This document shows, in pieces, positions 1-7,026 of a stretch of DNA of 14,141 nucleotides. Position 1 is the first letter of the stretch, and each line of letters opens with the position of its first letter. The position numbers were made by a program, and so were the translations under genes. The notes below the pieces were generated by a model. It saw nothing but the letters and a program-made list of their open reading frames with translations. It was not told the DNA's origin and ran no database searches. Origin of the DNA: Gammaproteobacteria bacterium (GTDB taxonomy: Bacteria; Pseudomonadota; Gammaproteobacteria; SZUA-152); assembly GCA_003229995.1 (NCBI GenBank), contig QIGJ01000256.1, positions 1 through 14,141 on the forward strand, read 5' to 3'.

Positions 1-138
1 GACAATATTCATCGCTTTTACGGCCCCACGATTGCCACCGTCTCCACCATTATGGGCATTGGTTTCTGGCTCTACTTTGCCAATGTCTTTTTGACTTTCC
101 GCAAAATCCGCAAGTTGAGTTCCGTAAAACCGTCATGA
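1..138 (+). CDS. C-terminal end of a membrane protein (partial)
   Basis: Frame 1 is open from the window edge to a TGA at 136-138 and encodes the last 45 residues of a protein. They hold one clear hydrophobic helix (about residues 11-33) followed by a basic tail with the motif FRKIRK, a typical cytoplasmic flank. The stop overlaps the next gene's ATG as ATGA, so the two are probably translationally coupled. The helix followed by a short basic tail would fit the end of a heme-copper oxidase subunit I, but this is only a resemblance and any polytopic protein could end this way. The family is not identifiable from this fragment. Confidence 0.65.
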   Translation, partial: DNIHRFYGPTIATVSTIMGIGFWLYFANVFLTFRKIRKLSSVKPS

Positions 139-644
139 TCCTGGAATGCGGCTGCCCTGGCGAATACCCCGATTGGCACAAACAGGACGTTGACCTGGCT
201 CACCACACCGCACACACTTTACCCATCGCCAGTTTCCTGCATATGCCGTTGTCGTACGAAACCTACAAGCAACGTCAACAAGACGAGATTGAGCAACTGG
301 AATTACGCGAACGCTGGCCCGGTTTTGCATTAACACGCACCGGCTGGCTGCGTGGAAAAATGATTCGATTACTGGAGAAGGGTGAATCGCCTTCACGCCA
401 CTTTCTGCATTTACCTGCTGATTTTCAATTACAGGGTTTTTTACACGAAGGTGGCATTGGTACCCTGCGTACGAGCGTGCGCGAACAACAAATGCGGCTG
501 TTGGACAGCGGCCGCATGCCTAAAGAAATGTATTTAGCGTACCTCACCTGTCCAACCTGTTGTGATGCCCGCAGTGGAGAGCGCATTTTATTATTGCGAC
601 GTTGGCGCAGCAGTCGCCGTTTGGCAGAGAAGACCCGTCAATAA
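135..644 (+). CDS. Hypothetical Cys/His-containing 169-aa protein
   Basis: The ATG at 135 overlaps the preceding stop by four bases (ATGA), which supports both the start and coupling to the upstream membrane-protein gene. The product is probably soluble, with no signal peptide or membrane helix visible. It has an N-terminal C5-x-C7 pair, a cluster of histidines at H15, H23, H24 and H27, a charged helical middle (about 40-60), and a C-terminal CPTCC motif (C139, C142, C143) followed by a very basic tail. The spaced cysteines and histidines could bind a metal or an Fe-S cluster, but this is inference. I do not recognise the family. It is the last plus-strand gene before the convergent minus-strand respiratory locus. 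Confidence 0.7.
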   Translation: MILECGCPGEYPDWHKQDVDLAHHTAHTLPIASFLHMPLSYETYKQRQQDEIEQLELRERWPGFALTRTGWLRGKMIRLLEKGESPSRHFLHLPADFQLQGFLHEGGIGTLRTSVREQQMRLLDSGRMPKEMYLAYLTCPTCCDARSGERILLLRRWRSSRRLAEKTRQ

Positions 645-687
645 TCAAATATATTTCAATATGTTATGAATTTCCGGGCAGGCACTA

Positions 688-821
688 AGGAATGGAAATT
701 AAATAACTTATACAAGTGGCGCTCTGATTTGGTCCGTATTTGTTCGTTCTGATTGAGCAAAAGTGCAGGAATAGTCTGAAGCAGGGATGCCAATGGTATA
801 AGTTATTTAATTTCTATTCCT
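688..821. repeat. MITE-like palindromic element, copy 1
   Basis: The ends form a 25-bp inverted repeat with one mismatch: 688-712 against 797-821, beginning AGGAATGG and running into an A/T-rich ATTAAATAACTTA. The 84-bp interior contains TTCGTTCTGA. Parts of the interior match, in the opposite orientation, the interior of the larger element at 2092-2299. No coding capacity is visible. The element fills the gap between convergent genes ending at 644 and 840, where its long hairpin could act as a bidirectional transcription terminator. Terminal inverted repeats, small size and a second related copy fit a miniature inverted-repeat transposable element. Confidence 0.75.
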
Positions 822-839
822 AAATAAGAGTCTCCAGCG

Positions 840-1277
840 CTATTGCGCTGCCTGCTTTTGATTCAATGGAAAAAGCAGCACCGTTTCATCACCTTCATTA
901 TCACCTTTCACCCGCCGCACATGGACTGACAGAGATTGTGTTACAGGGTCATCCACGTTCACCGCTCGACGATACACACCGGTAAAACCATCCTGAATTG
1001 CCTGTCGCCATTCATCGTTTTCACTCACCCGCAACATCACCATCAACCCTACACCCGGCTTGTATTCCTCACGGCTGGCGATAACAATAAATTCATTCAT
1101 ACCCACTCGTGGGGGACTGGGTCGTATTTCCACCCGAAAGCCCAAATCCTGCCAGTGTTGTGGGCCCAGAATGAACAATTCCTCATTGGAACAGGCAGAT
1201 AATAACCCCGTAAACACCGTCATAAAAAACAGTTTCTTAAGACAGGGAATAAAAAAAACAGACGGGCTTCGTTTCAT
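840..1277 (-). CDS. Lipoprotein with YtkA/FixH-like periplasmic domain
   Basis: The ORF starts with ATG overlapping the previous gene's TGA (ATGA, 1274-1277), so it is coupled to the cytochrome gene upstream. The N-terminus is a basic and hydrophobic signal ending in a lipobox, LLSAC, with the lipidated Cys near residue 29. The remaining ~115 residues look like a beta-sandwich: a run RPSPPRVGMNEF, then a turn around PGVG, then GVYRRAV, matching the general pattern of YtkA-like and FixH domains. In canonical cbb3 loci FixH/CcoH is a membrane-anchored assembly protein. A comparable role in oxidase maturation or copper delivery is inference, and no Met/His copper motif stands out. It is the last gene of the minus-strand locus. 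Confidence 0.7.
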   Translation of the reverse strand: MKRSPSVFFIPCLKKLFFMTVFTGLLSACSNEELFILGPQHWQDLGFRVEIRPSPPRVGMNEFIVIASREEYKPGVGLMVMLRVSENDEWRQAIQDGFTGVYRRAVNVDDPVTQSLSVHVRRVKGDNEGDETVLLFPLNQKQAAQ

Positions 1278-1618
1278 TTTGAATCTGCCAGTGCGGCATG
1301 ACGCTGAAGATAGCCCAGCACTTCGCCCAATTCATCTTTATTCAATGGTGTCGCTCCTTTGGTTATCATACGCATTTGCATACGCTGCAAAATGGCAGGC
1401 CATGCCTGTGCAGTATGCGCATGAGGCTGCGGCGCATTATGACATCTGGCACATTTCGCCTGATAAAGTTTCGCTGATGACGAGTCAGCATCAGGATACA
1501 CCAGTGGTTCGTTGGGAATTTCGCAGGCCGACAACAACAGTGCCATTAAACCAAAACAGCTATTTGTCTGTCGATTTGGGTATCGGGTGTGCTGCACTTT
1601 TTTCACTGCTGATTTCAT
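1274..1618 (-). CDS. Monoheme cytochrome c lipoprotein
   Basis: The product carries a heme-binding CARCH motif (Cys56, Cys59 and His60 counted from the start used here) and a downstream methionine-rich stretch MQMRM that could supply the axial ligand. A short hydrophobic core before LLSAC makes a lipoprotein signal with lipidated Cys32, so the protein should be a small lipid-anchored periplasmic electron carrier of about 114 residues. The frame is open up to 1699; I chose the ATG at 1618 because it gives a basic n-region before the hydrophobic core, but the ATG at 1630 is also possible. Either choice overlaps the end of the upstream gene by roughly 60-70 bases. It probably belongs to the oxidase locus as an electron donor or heme subunit. 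Confidence 0.75.
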   Translation of the reverse strand: MKSAVKKVQHTRYPNRQTNSCFGLMALLLSACEIPNEPLVYPDADSSSAKLYQAKCARCHNAPQPHAHTAQAWPAILQRMQMRMITKGATPLNKDELGEVLGYLQRHAALADSK

Positions 1619-2069
1619 TACTGGCTTCATTGCTGTCCATGGGTGATTCTGCATCCTTTTCTTTGTCCGTATCCAGACGCCCCGCCACTTTGGAGCCATA
1701 AAAATTCACCATAAAATAAACGAAAGTACCAAACACAGCCGTGTATAACAGCGCCGCACCAAATCCCCAATTTATCCATTCACGCTCATAACCCGGGCGA
1801 TCTCCCCAAAAAGGAAAGCTGAGTCCCACGGCCACCAACATCACAGCAACAATAATGCCGATAAACCAGCGCGGCACCGGTTGCTGTGACTCGGGAATTT
1901 TTTCCACCAGCTCCCAGTCTTCCAGGCCACGCTTGGCCCGGCGCTCTTCATCGGAAGCATAACCAAAATTATCGTCAGGCAGTTCACCCCACGGGGTGTC
2001 TTTAAGATCACCTGGGGGGGAGGCCTTTTCCACATCTTCAACGTCAGGTATATTTTCAGTCTTGTTCAT
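1560..2069 (-). CDS. Two-helix membrane protein, FPxWGxRP family
   Basis: This 169-residue protein starts at the ATG at 2069; an in-frame GTG at 2090 has no ribosome binding site. It has an acidic cytoplasmic N-terminus (~1-65), a first helix at about 68-87 ending in FPFWGDRP (86-93), a second helix at about 102-122, and a low-complexity hydrophilic tail rich in Ser, Glu and Lys. The helix-1 region and the motif match the operon 1 protein at 10232-10870, where the motif reads FPLWGQRP, so the two are likely paralogues. The long polar insertion between the helices of the other protein is missing here. The function is unknown. A structural or assembly role in the oxidase complex is inferred from the context. 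A C7 tract lies near the 5' end. Confidence 0.75.
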   Translation of the reverse strand: MNKTENIPDVEDVEKASPPGDLKDTPWGELPDDNFGYASDEERRAKRGLEDWELVEKIPESQQPVPRWFIGIIVAVMLVAVGLSFPFWGDRPGYEREWINWGFGAALLYTAVFGTFVYFMVNFYGSKVAGRLDTDKEKDAESPMDSNEASNEISSEKSAAHPIPKSTDK

Positions 2070-2091
2070 TAACCGTCCCACAGCTGACACT

Positions 2092-2299
2092 TAGGAATGG
2101 AATGAAAATTAAATAACTTAGGAACGTGCACGAAATAACTTCCCTGTTTTGCATCCCGGCTTCAGCCCGTCTTCGTCCGTTCCTCAATCACAAAAGCTCG
2201 AAATTCAGAACGAACGAAGTCGCACTAAATCCAGGCGCCAAACAGGGAAGTTATTTCGTGCCCATTCCTTACTACAAGTTATTCAATTTCCATTCCTTA
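2092..2299. repeat. Nested MITE-like palindromic element, copy 2
   Basis: The outer arms at 2092-2120 and 2276-2299 are imperfect inverted repeats of the same AGGAATGG...AAATAACTTA type as the element at 688-821. The left arm carries a small insertion. Inside lies a second inverted repeat that is perfect over 22 bp (2128-2149 against 2240-2261, containing CGAAATAACTTCCCTG), itself bordered by sequences resembling TAAGGAATGG (about 2118-2127 and 2262-2272). An 11-bp direct repeat CCATTCCTTAC occurs at 2262-2272 and 2290-2300. This looks like one element inside another of the same family. The element separates the ccoG-like gene from the 169-aa membrane protein gene and may reduce read-through between them. 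Confidence 0.75.
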
Positions 2300-2346
2300 C
2301 ACAAATACATACCCGGAGCATTTCCCGCCGTTCCAAATAGCATTTT

Positions 2347-3666
2347 TTACTTCAGCGCTGTATCTGGCACAACATTTTTTGCCACAAAATGTTGCACACG
2401 AAAAACATCATGCCAACCATCCGGTGTATTCACATGCACTAAAAATGTATGCAGCCCTGGCGGAACGATAGGTTTAATATGCAAATTCACATCAATCCGC
2501 CCGGCACTGTCAAACCGCAGCACTTTTTCCGGTATCGAATAACTGTTTTCCGGTAACCCTTCAATGCGTAGCGTTGCTTCTGTCGCGCGATACAGCTTAT
2601 TGGAAACCGCAATACGATAGTTACTGATCATTGTGGCAAATTGTTGATCGGCACGATACACCACCAAATGATACCCGTCATACGTCAACAGTCCCCAAAT
2701 AAACATACCCAGGCCCAGTGTGGAAAATGGCAGGGTCCAACGCATGCGCAAAGAGATCGACGCCAGATTGCGTAAAGTAGAAGACTTTCCCGATGCGCCT
2801 CTCTCGAAAGATAACAAACCTGCTTCACCTTTTTTACCTTGCAACTGATCACAGGCGTCAATACATTCACCACAATTAATACAGCTGTCATACATATCCG
2901 TATTACGCGGATCAAGTCCGATAAAACACGCAGTGCTGCAATAATTGCATTTTTCACACTGGGAAGCGCGTGTATCATCATAGGCAATTTTCAATGTCTG
3001 TTTGGTTTTGAAGCCGTGCTGCCACACACGGTAAACGCACATAAAACGACACCAAAAATGACGAATGACACTCACATCAACCAGAATGAGTATCACAAAG
3101 ATGGCATAAATATAGTGTAATGAACTCGCCAGACGCTCATCGTCCCGAAACGTCATAAAAGACCAGATGACCTCTGGCGGATAAAAATAAAGCAATGGAA
3201 TCAGCGCCAGCAACATAGACATCGCCAACAGGATCAGCCCTAGCACAATCCAGTTCAACAAACGGTTTTTACTGTCCGCCACCTTCATTTTTTCGCCCGA
3301 AACACTCATATCGGCACGCTTGCCAAGTAACCGGTAAGTCCATTCGTTGGCGATTTCTGACAGGGTATTTTGTGGGCAGACCCAACCACAAAAAGCCGTG
3401 CCCACCGTGGAATACAACATCACCATACCGCTCGCGAGCAACATCCATAAACCAAAAACCAGGAAAAAATCGGCCCACCAGACTTGATAACCCAGTACCA
3501 CAAAGGCACCTGCTACCAGATCAATACGCAGTAATCCGCTCACCGGAATAATAATGGCAATAGCAATGAACAGAAACTGTGTCAGCCGACGTCGCCCGTG
3601 AAAATTACTGGCATTGGCCGTTTCTACTCGGATGGGAATTTTACTCAAGGTATCGTGACTGCTCAT
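2347..3666 (-). CDS. ccoG: CcoG-like cbb3 oxidase accessory ferredoxin (FixG/RdxA family)
   Basis: CcoG is a membrane iron-sulfur protein needed for cbb3 oxidase assembly and is reported to reduce Cu(II) for the CuB centre. This 439-residue protein has several membrane helices (about 28-48, 56-86, 137-160, 185-202 and 308-328), the NapH-type motif FCGWVCP at 92-98 and a second pair C206/C210. It also has an eight-cysteine ferredoxin domain: C237, C240, C243, C247 and C262, C265, C268, C272. The final ~100 residues look like the FixG C-terminal Ig-like domain. The usual Pro after the fourth cysteine of the first cluster is Phe. The gene follows the multi-helix/spermidine-synthase gene by 31 bases and is probably in the same transcript. 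It is a clear member of the family, slightly shorter than usual. Confidence 0.9.
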   Translation of the reverse strand: MSSHDTLSKIPIRVETANASNFHGRRRLTQFLFIAIAIIIPVSGLLRIDLVAGAFVVLGYQVWWADFFLVFGLWMLLASGMVMLYSTVGTAFCGWVCPQNTLSEIANEWTYRLLGKRADMSVSGEKMKVADSKNRLLNWIVLGLILLAMSMLLALIPLLYFYPPEVIWSFMTFRDDERLASSLHYIYAIFVILILVDVSVIRHFWCRFMCVYRVWQHGFKTKQTLKIAYDDTRASQCEKCNYCSTACFIGLDPRNTDMYDSCINCGECIDACDQLQGKKGEAGLLSFERGASGKSSTLRNLASISLRMRWTLPFSTLGLGMFIWGLLTYDGYHLVVYRADQQFATMISNYRIAVSNKLYRATEATLRIEGLPENSYSIPEKVLRFDSAGRIDVNLHIKPIVPPGLHTFLVHVNTPDGWHDVFRVQHFVAKNVVPDTALK

Positions 3667-3697
3667 AGTGGCATACTACCATTGTGGAGCAGTTTAT

Positions 3698-6361
3698 TCA
3701 TTGGGCATGTCCTTCGAACCTGACCGTATTATTGATTAAATCACCCGGGTTTTGTACTGCGACATCCAGCGGGCTCAACGCCGCGAAACGCTGCCGGTAA
3801 GCAGCAGCTTGTTCACTGCTCCCGGCCAATTGTGCTAATTTCCACAGGCGGCGCAATGCCTCTACGTGGTCCGGCCGTATACGCAGCACCGATTCCAGTA
3901 ACTGTTGCTCATTCAGCCCACGCGCCTCTGCCGCAGCACGATCCTGCAAAACCGCGTCTGCCAATGCAAAACCTACCCAGCGGTCCTTTGGGTTGGCTTG
4001 ATAAGCGAGCGGTAACAGCCGTTGCCCTTCCGCAGGCTTCTCAGACAACAAAGCCAACCAACTGCGATGCGCCAGTTCTGTGGCAATATAAGCACGCTCA
4101 AACGAAGGGAAATCATTCTCACTGATGCTGAGATGACTGGCCGCCGCATCCAGCGGGAACCGAATGGACAATAACCATGACAGTACCCTGGAAATATCCA
4201 GACTGCCATCGTAACGCGCCTCCGGTAATTGATATTCAATCACCGGTGCCCACTCATCTTGTCGGGGTACATCAAATTCAGGGATTTCGCCCCAATAACG
4301 CCCTAACCATGTCCATGGCCCCTCTCCCCCCGTTGCCGCCTCGACTTGTTCATCCGTGAGTCGCTGTACATTATTGAGCAATTGCGCACTGCTGATACTG
4401 CCATCATGTACGCCGACCATCGCCAGTCGAAAAGCATCCACAAAAATAATGGCATCCGGGAATACATCTTTGAAGGTTGCCAAAACCACTTGCAGGCTGT
4501 TGATATCAAATTGATTCAGCGCTAGCCACTGCACAAAGACCCCCCCCAATGACAAGCGTTTTTGTGCGCGTATAAATTGCTGACGGGACAGCAATGCACT
4601 GCGCCCCACTAGGTCAGGATGAAACAGGTCGCCAATAATCACGTCATAATATTCAGCATCACTCAACAAAAAATGGCGGGCATCATCACGCACAATTTTT
4701 AGATGATCAGTAATACCGCCATTGACCGGCCGAAACTCTTTTCGCGCAGCATTAATGGCACCCAACGACAGCTCAACGGCAGTGCGCTGTAATTCGGGAA
4801 ATGCCAAAGACGCCGATGCAGAAATTCCCGTCCCCAACCCCAAAAACAAAACCTGCCGTGGCTCAGGGTGCAATAACAATGGCAAACGTACCTGATTTTT
4901 TTGCACCTCAACCGCAGTGGGTTCTGACGAGGCATCCATACGCCGCATGTCCGCCAATAGCTGTCGCTGACCATCCGGACGGGCAACAACATGGGTGATG
5001 GAAATGGCATCTTCGTGCAGAGAAAGTGTTTTTGCCTGTGCGTAAGCTTGCGGCAATAAACGGGATACCGGCGGCATATCCATCACTGTCGTACTCAGCA
5101 ACCCCATCACAATAACCAACGCCCAAGCAGGCCGGGAAGCCCATCCCTGCGCCAGAACCAACCCTAAAATCAATAACAGCATTGCCCCCAGAACAATCGT
5201 GCTGCTGCTACCAATGCTCGGAATAAAAACAAAACCGGCCAACAACGTACCTAATGCAGCCCCCAACGAATTCGCACCATACAACCATACGCCGCTTTGA
5301 TAGCGATTGCCCACACGCTCAGCCAACAGCGGTAACCAAGCACCCAGCACCAAGGTGACAGGCAAGGTCAACATGACAATCGCCGAACCTTGCAGCCATA
5401 GCGCAGCAGGCAAAGAAGAAAAATGCTCCTGTTCAATCCAGGATGAAAGCACCGGCAACCACCCTAAACTCAGCAAAGAAAAGCCACAGGCCACAACCGG
5501 CAATACATTGAACCAGATTTTTTTCGTCAGCAACCGGGCCAACAAACTGCCAAAACCAATGCCCAATAAAAACACCGCCAGAATAATTGCCAACACATAT
5601 TCCGTGCGTAACATCACCATACCGAATAAACGCGCCCAGCCTATTTGCAATAAGAGTGCCCCAGCCCCAATGCCCGCATAAACCAGCAGCCATTTTGTGG
5701 GAGGACGGACCAATGGACTTATTGTTTCTTTTTTCTGTGCTGATTCAAATCGCCAGGATAATAAAAACAAAATTCCTGCGACCACAAAACTGACCAATGC
5801 AACCGTGCGTAGTGATGACAACCAACCCAACACAGGCAACAGCCACAGTGGCAACAATGCACCAAAGGCACCTCCAAGTGCATTGATTCCATAGATACTG
5901 CCCAGAGAAACTTTTGCACCTTGTACTGCGGATAAAATGAGTGGGAAACCTGCCCCCATCGCCATGGCAGGAATCATCAACACCAATGTAACCATAAAAA
6001 TTTGCAATGCAATCCAGCCAGAGTAACTGGTATTACCCGCAATAATGGCAAATTGTGCGTCCACAATCTGGAATAGCGCAGGAAGCGCTAATGCGCTAAC
6101 CGCCACAAACAATTCAAGAAAGGCAAACAAACGTAAGGGACGGCTCGCTGCACGACTCCAATGTACACCTAAAAAACTGCCTGCACCCAAGCCAGCCATG
6201 TAAGCGCTGACGGTAACAACAACACCGAATATGCTGACTCCAAATTGCAAAGACAACATGCGCGTCCAGAGAATTTCATAAGCGAGGCTGGCAGCACCAG
6301 AGACTAGGTATAAACAAACAAGAATCAGACCCAGCTTTCGTAATGCGGATACATTTTGCAT
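3698..6361 (-). CDS. Multi-helix membrane protein fused to spermidine-synthase-like domain
   Basis: The protein (887 residues from the ATG at 6361) begins with the sequence SGAASLAYEILWTRML, typical of membrane proteins fused to spermidine-synthase domains. About a dozen helices follow in two repeats, up to about residue 420. A soluble Rossmann methyltransferase-like domain comes next: the nucleotide loop LFLGLGTG, an acidic strand end (TAVELS), RDDARHF and DVIIGDLF. The C-terminal ~150 residues are helical and may be TPR-like. The paired Asp context of true polyamine synthases is not apparent, so aminopropyl transfer should not be assumed. A TTG at 6421, directly after the upstream stop, would add 20 residues; neither start has a good ribosome binding site. 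The role in this locus is unknown. Confidence 0.85.
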   Translation of the reverse strand: MQNVSALRKLGLILVCLYLVSGAASLAYEILWTRMLSLQFGVSIFGVVVTVSAYMAGLGAGSFLGVHWSRAASRPLRLFAFLELFVAVSALALPALFQIVDAQFAIIAGNTSYSGWIALQIFMVTLVLMIPAMAMGAGFPLILSAVQGAKVSLGSIYGINALGGAFGALLPLWLLPVLGWLSSLRTVALVSFVVAGILFLLSWRFESAQKKETISPLVRPPTKWLLVYAGIGAGALLLQIGWARLFGMVMLRTEYVLAIILAVFLLGIGFGSLLARLLTKKIWFNVLPVVACGFSLLSLGWLPVLSSWIEQEHFSSLPAALWLQGSAIVMLTLPVTLVLGAWLPLLAERVGNRYQSGVWLYGANSLGAALGTLLAGFVFIPSIGSSSTIVLGAMLLLILGLVLAQGWASRPAWALVIVMGLLSTTVMDMPPVSRLLPQAYAQAKTLSLHEDAISITHVVARPDGQRQLLADMRRMDASSEPTAVEVQKNQVRLPLLLHPEPRQVLFLGLGTGISASASLAFPELQRTAVELSLGAINAARKEFRPVNGGITDHLKIVRDDARHFLLSDAEYYDVIIGDLFHPDLVGRSALLSRQQFIRAQKRLSLGGVFVQWLALNQFDINSLQVVLATFKDVFPDAIIFVDAFRLAMVGVHDGSISSAQLLNNVQRLTDEQVEAATGGEGPWTWLGRYWGEIPEFDVPRQDEWAPVIEYQLPEARYDGSLDISRVLSWLLSIRFPLDAAASHLSISENDFPSFERAYIATELAHRSWLALLSEKPAEGQRLLPLAYQANPKDRWVGFALADAVLQDRAAAEARGLNEQQLLESVLRIRPDHVEALRRLWKLAQLAGSSEQAAAYRQRFAALSPLDVAVQNPGDLINNTVRFEGHAQ

Positions 6362-6421
6362 TGAATAGCTGGCCTTGCGAGAGGGTTGACGAGTAAAACG
6401 ACTGCGGCTGACAACACCCAA

Positions 6422-6784
6422 CTAAAAAGGATAAAACCAGACAATACCCACCACAGCATGCCCCAACGCCAACGTCAAACTCAAACCTGCACACACCATA
6501 TGCGGGACAAATACACGTTTACCATATACCACCATAGCAACACCGAGTGACACCGTGGCAATAATAAGCAACAACAACGGAACACCCATTAAAAACATAA
6601 CCAGATGTTTGGTTTTCTCATCAATGGCAACCAGCTCACTTTTTGCTGATCGGTCATTCTCGAAGGCTTGCAACACGCCTGCGCTTTGTTGCTCGACTTT
6701 CTGTTCCACGGGCTTATCCGCATAACCCGGCATGGCCACACTCAACATCAACCCTGTCAACAAACAGAAAAATACGCTATTCAT
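6422..6784 (-). CDS. Small membrane protein with signal peptide and two His in one helix
   Basis: I chose the ATG at 6784, which overlaps the upstream stop by eight bases and gives a proper signal peptide (MNSVFFCLL..., cleavage probably after GYA near residue 22). The 120-residue product then has a polar segment of about 35 residues and two helices (about 61-86 and 94-118). The second helix contains H95 and H109, an H-x13-H spacing that in cytochrome b proteins places two heme ligands on one side of a helix. Whether heme is bound here is unknown. It ends in the aromatic sequence WFYPF. I do not recognise the family. It is followed immediately by the large fusion gene. Confidence 0.7.
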   Translation of the reverse strand: MNSVFFCLLTGLMLSVAMPGYADKPVEQKVEQQSAGVLQAFENDRSAKSELVAIDEKTKHLVMFLMGVPLLLLIIATVSLGVAMVVYGKRVFVPHMVCAGLSLTLALGHAVVGIVWFYPF

Positions 6785-7001
6785 GCTCTGTATCTTTCGC
6801 GTCCGGTTTTTTAACGGCGAAATACCAATACAGTGTTGCCATAAGGACAAACGGGAAAAGAATAATAAGCAGTAAAAAAATGAAAATTGCCCAGGGTGTG
6901 TCAATAGTGACATGTGCATAACGATAACTGTCCACGGCAGACACAGAGCACGTTGTTGCCAATAACATCAAAAATACGAACGAATGGAATGTTTTACTCA
7001 C
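6777..7001 (-). CDS. Small single-helix protein with signal peptide
   Basis: The start is a GTG at 7001, 25 bases after the SUMF1-like gene's stop, with only a weak purine stretch upstream. The 74-residue product has a signal peptide (residues 1-22, ending SVSA) and a periplasmic stretch containing YRYAHVTIDTPW. One membrane helix follows at about 38-60, then a short charged tail. It could be a small structural subunit of the oxidase complex, but no family is recognisable. The stop overlaps the start of the next gene. Confidence 0.65.
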   Translation of the reverse strand: MSKTFHSFVFLMLLATTCSVSAVDSYRYAHVTIDTPWAIFIFLLLIILFPFVLMATLYWYFAVKKPDAKDTEHE

Positions 7002-7026
7002 TGCGCAATTCTCGCTGGTTTATGAC

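Noticed and set aside
1060..1701. Plus-strand 213-aa open frame
   Set aside because: It is antisense to the cytochrome c and YtkA-like lipoprotein genes, which have heme and lipobox motifs and ATGA coupling.
2126..2542. Plus-strand 138-aa open frame starting in the palindromic element
   Set aside because: It runs through the repeat and antisense to the CcoG C-terminal domain, with no recognisable protein features.
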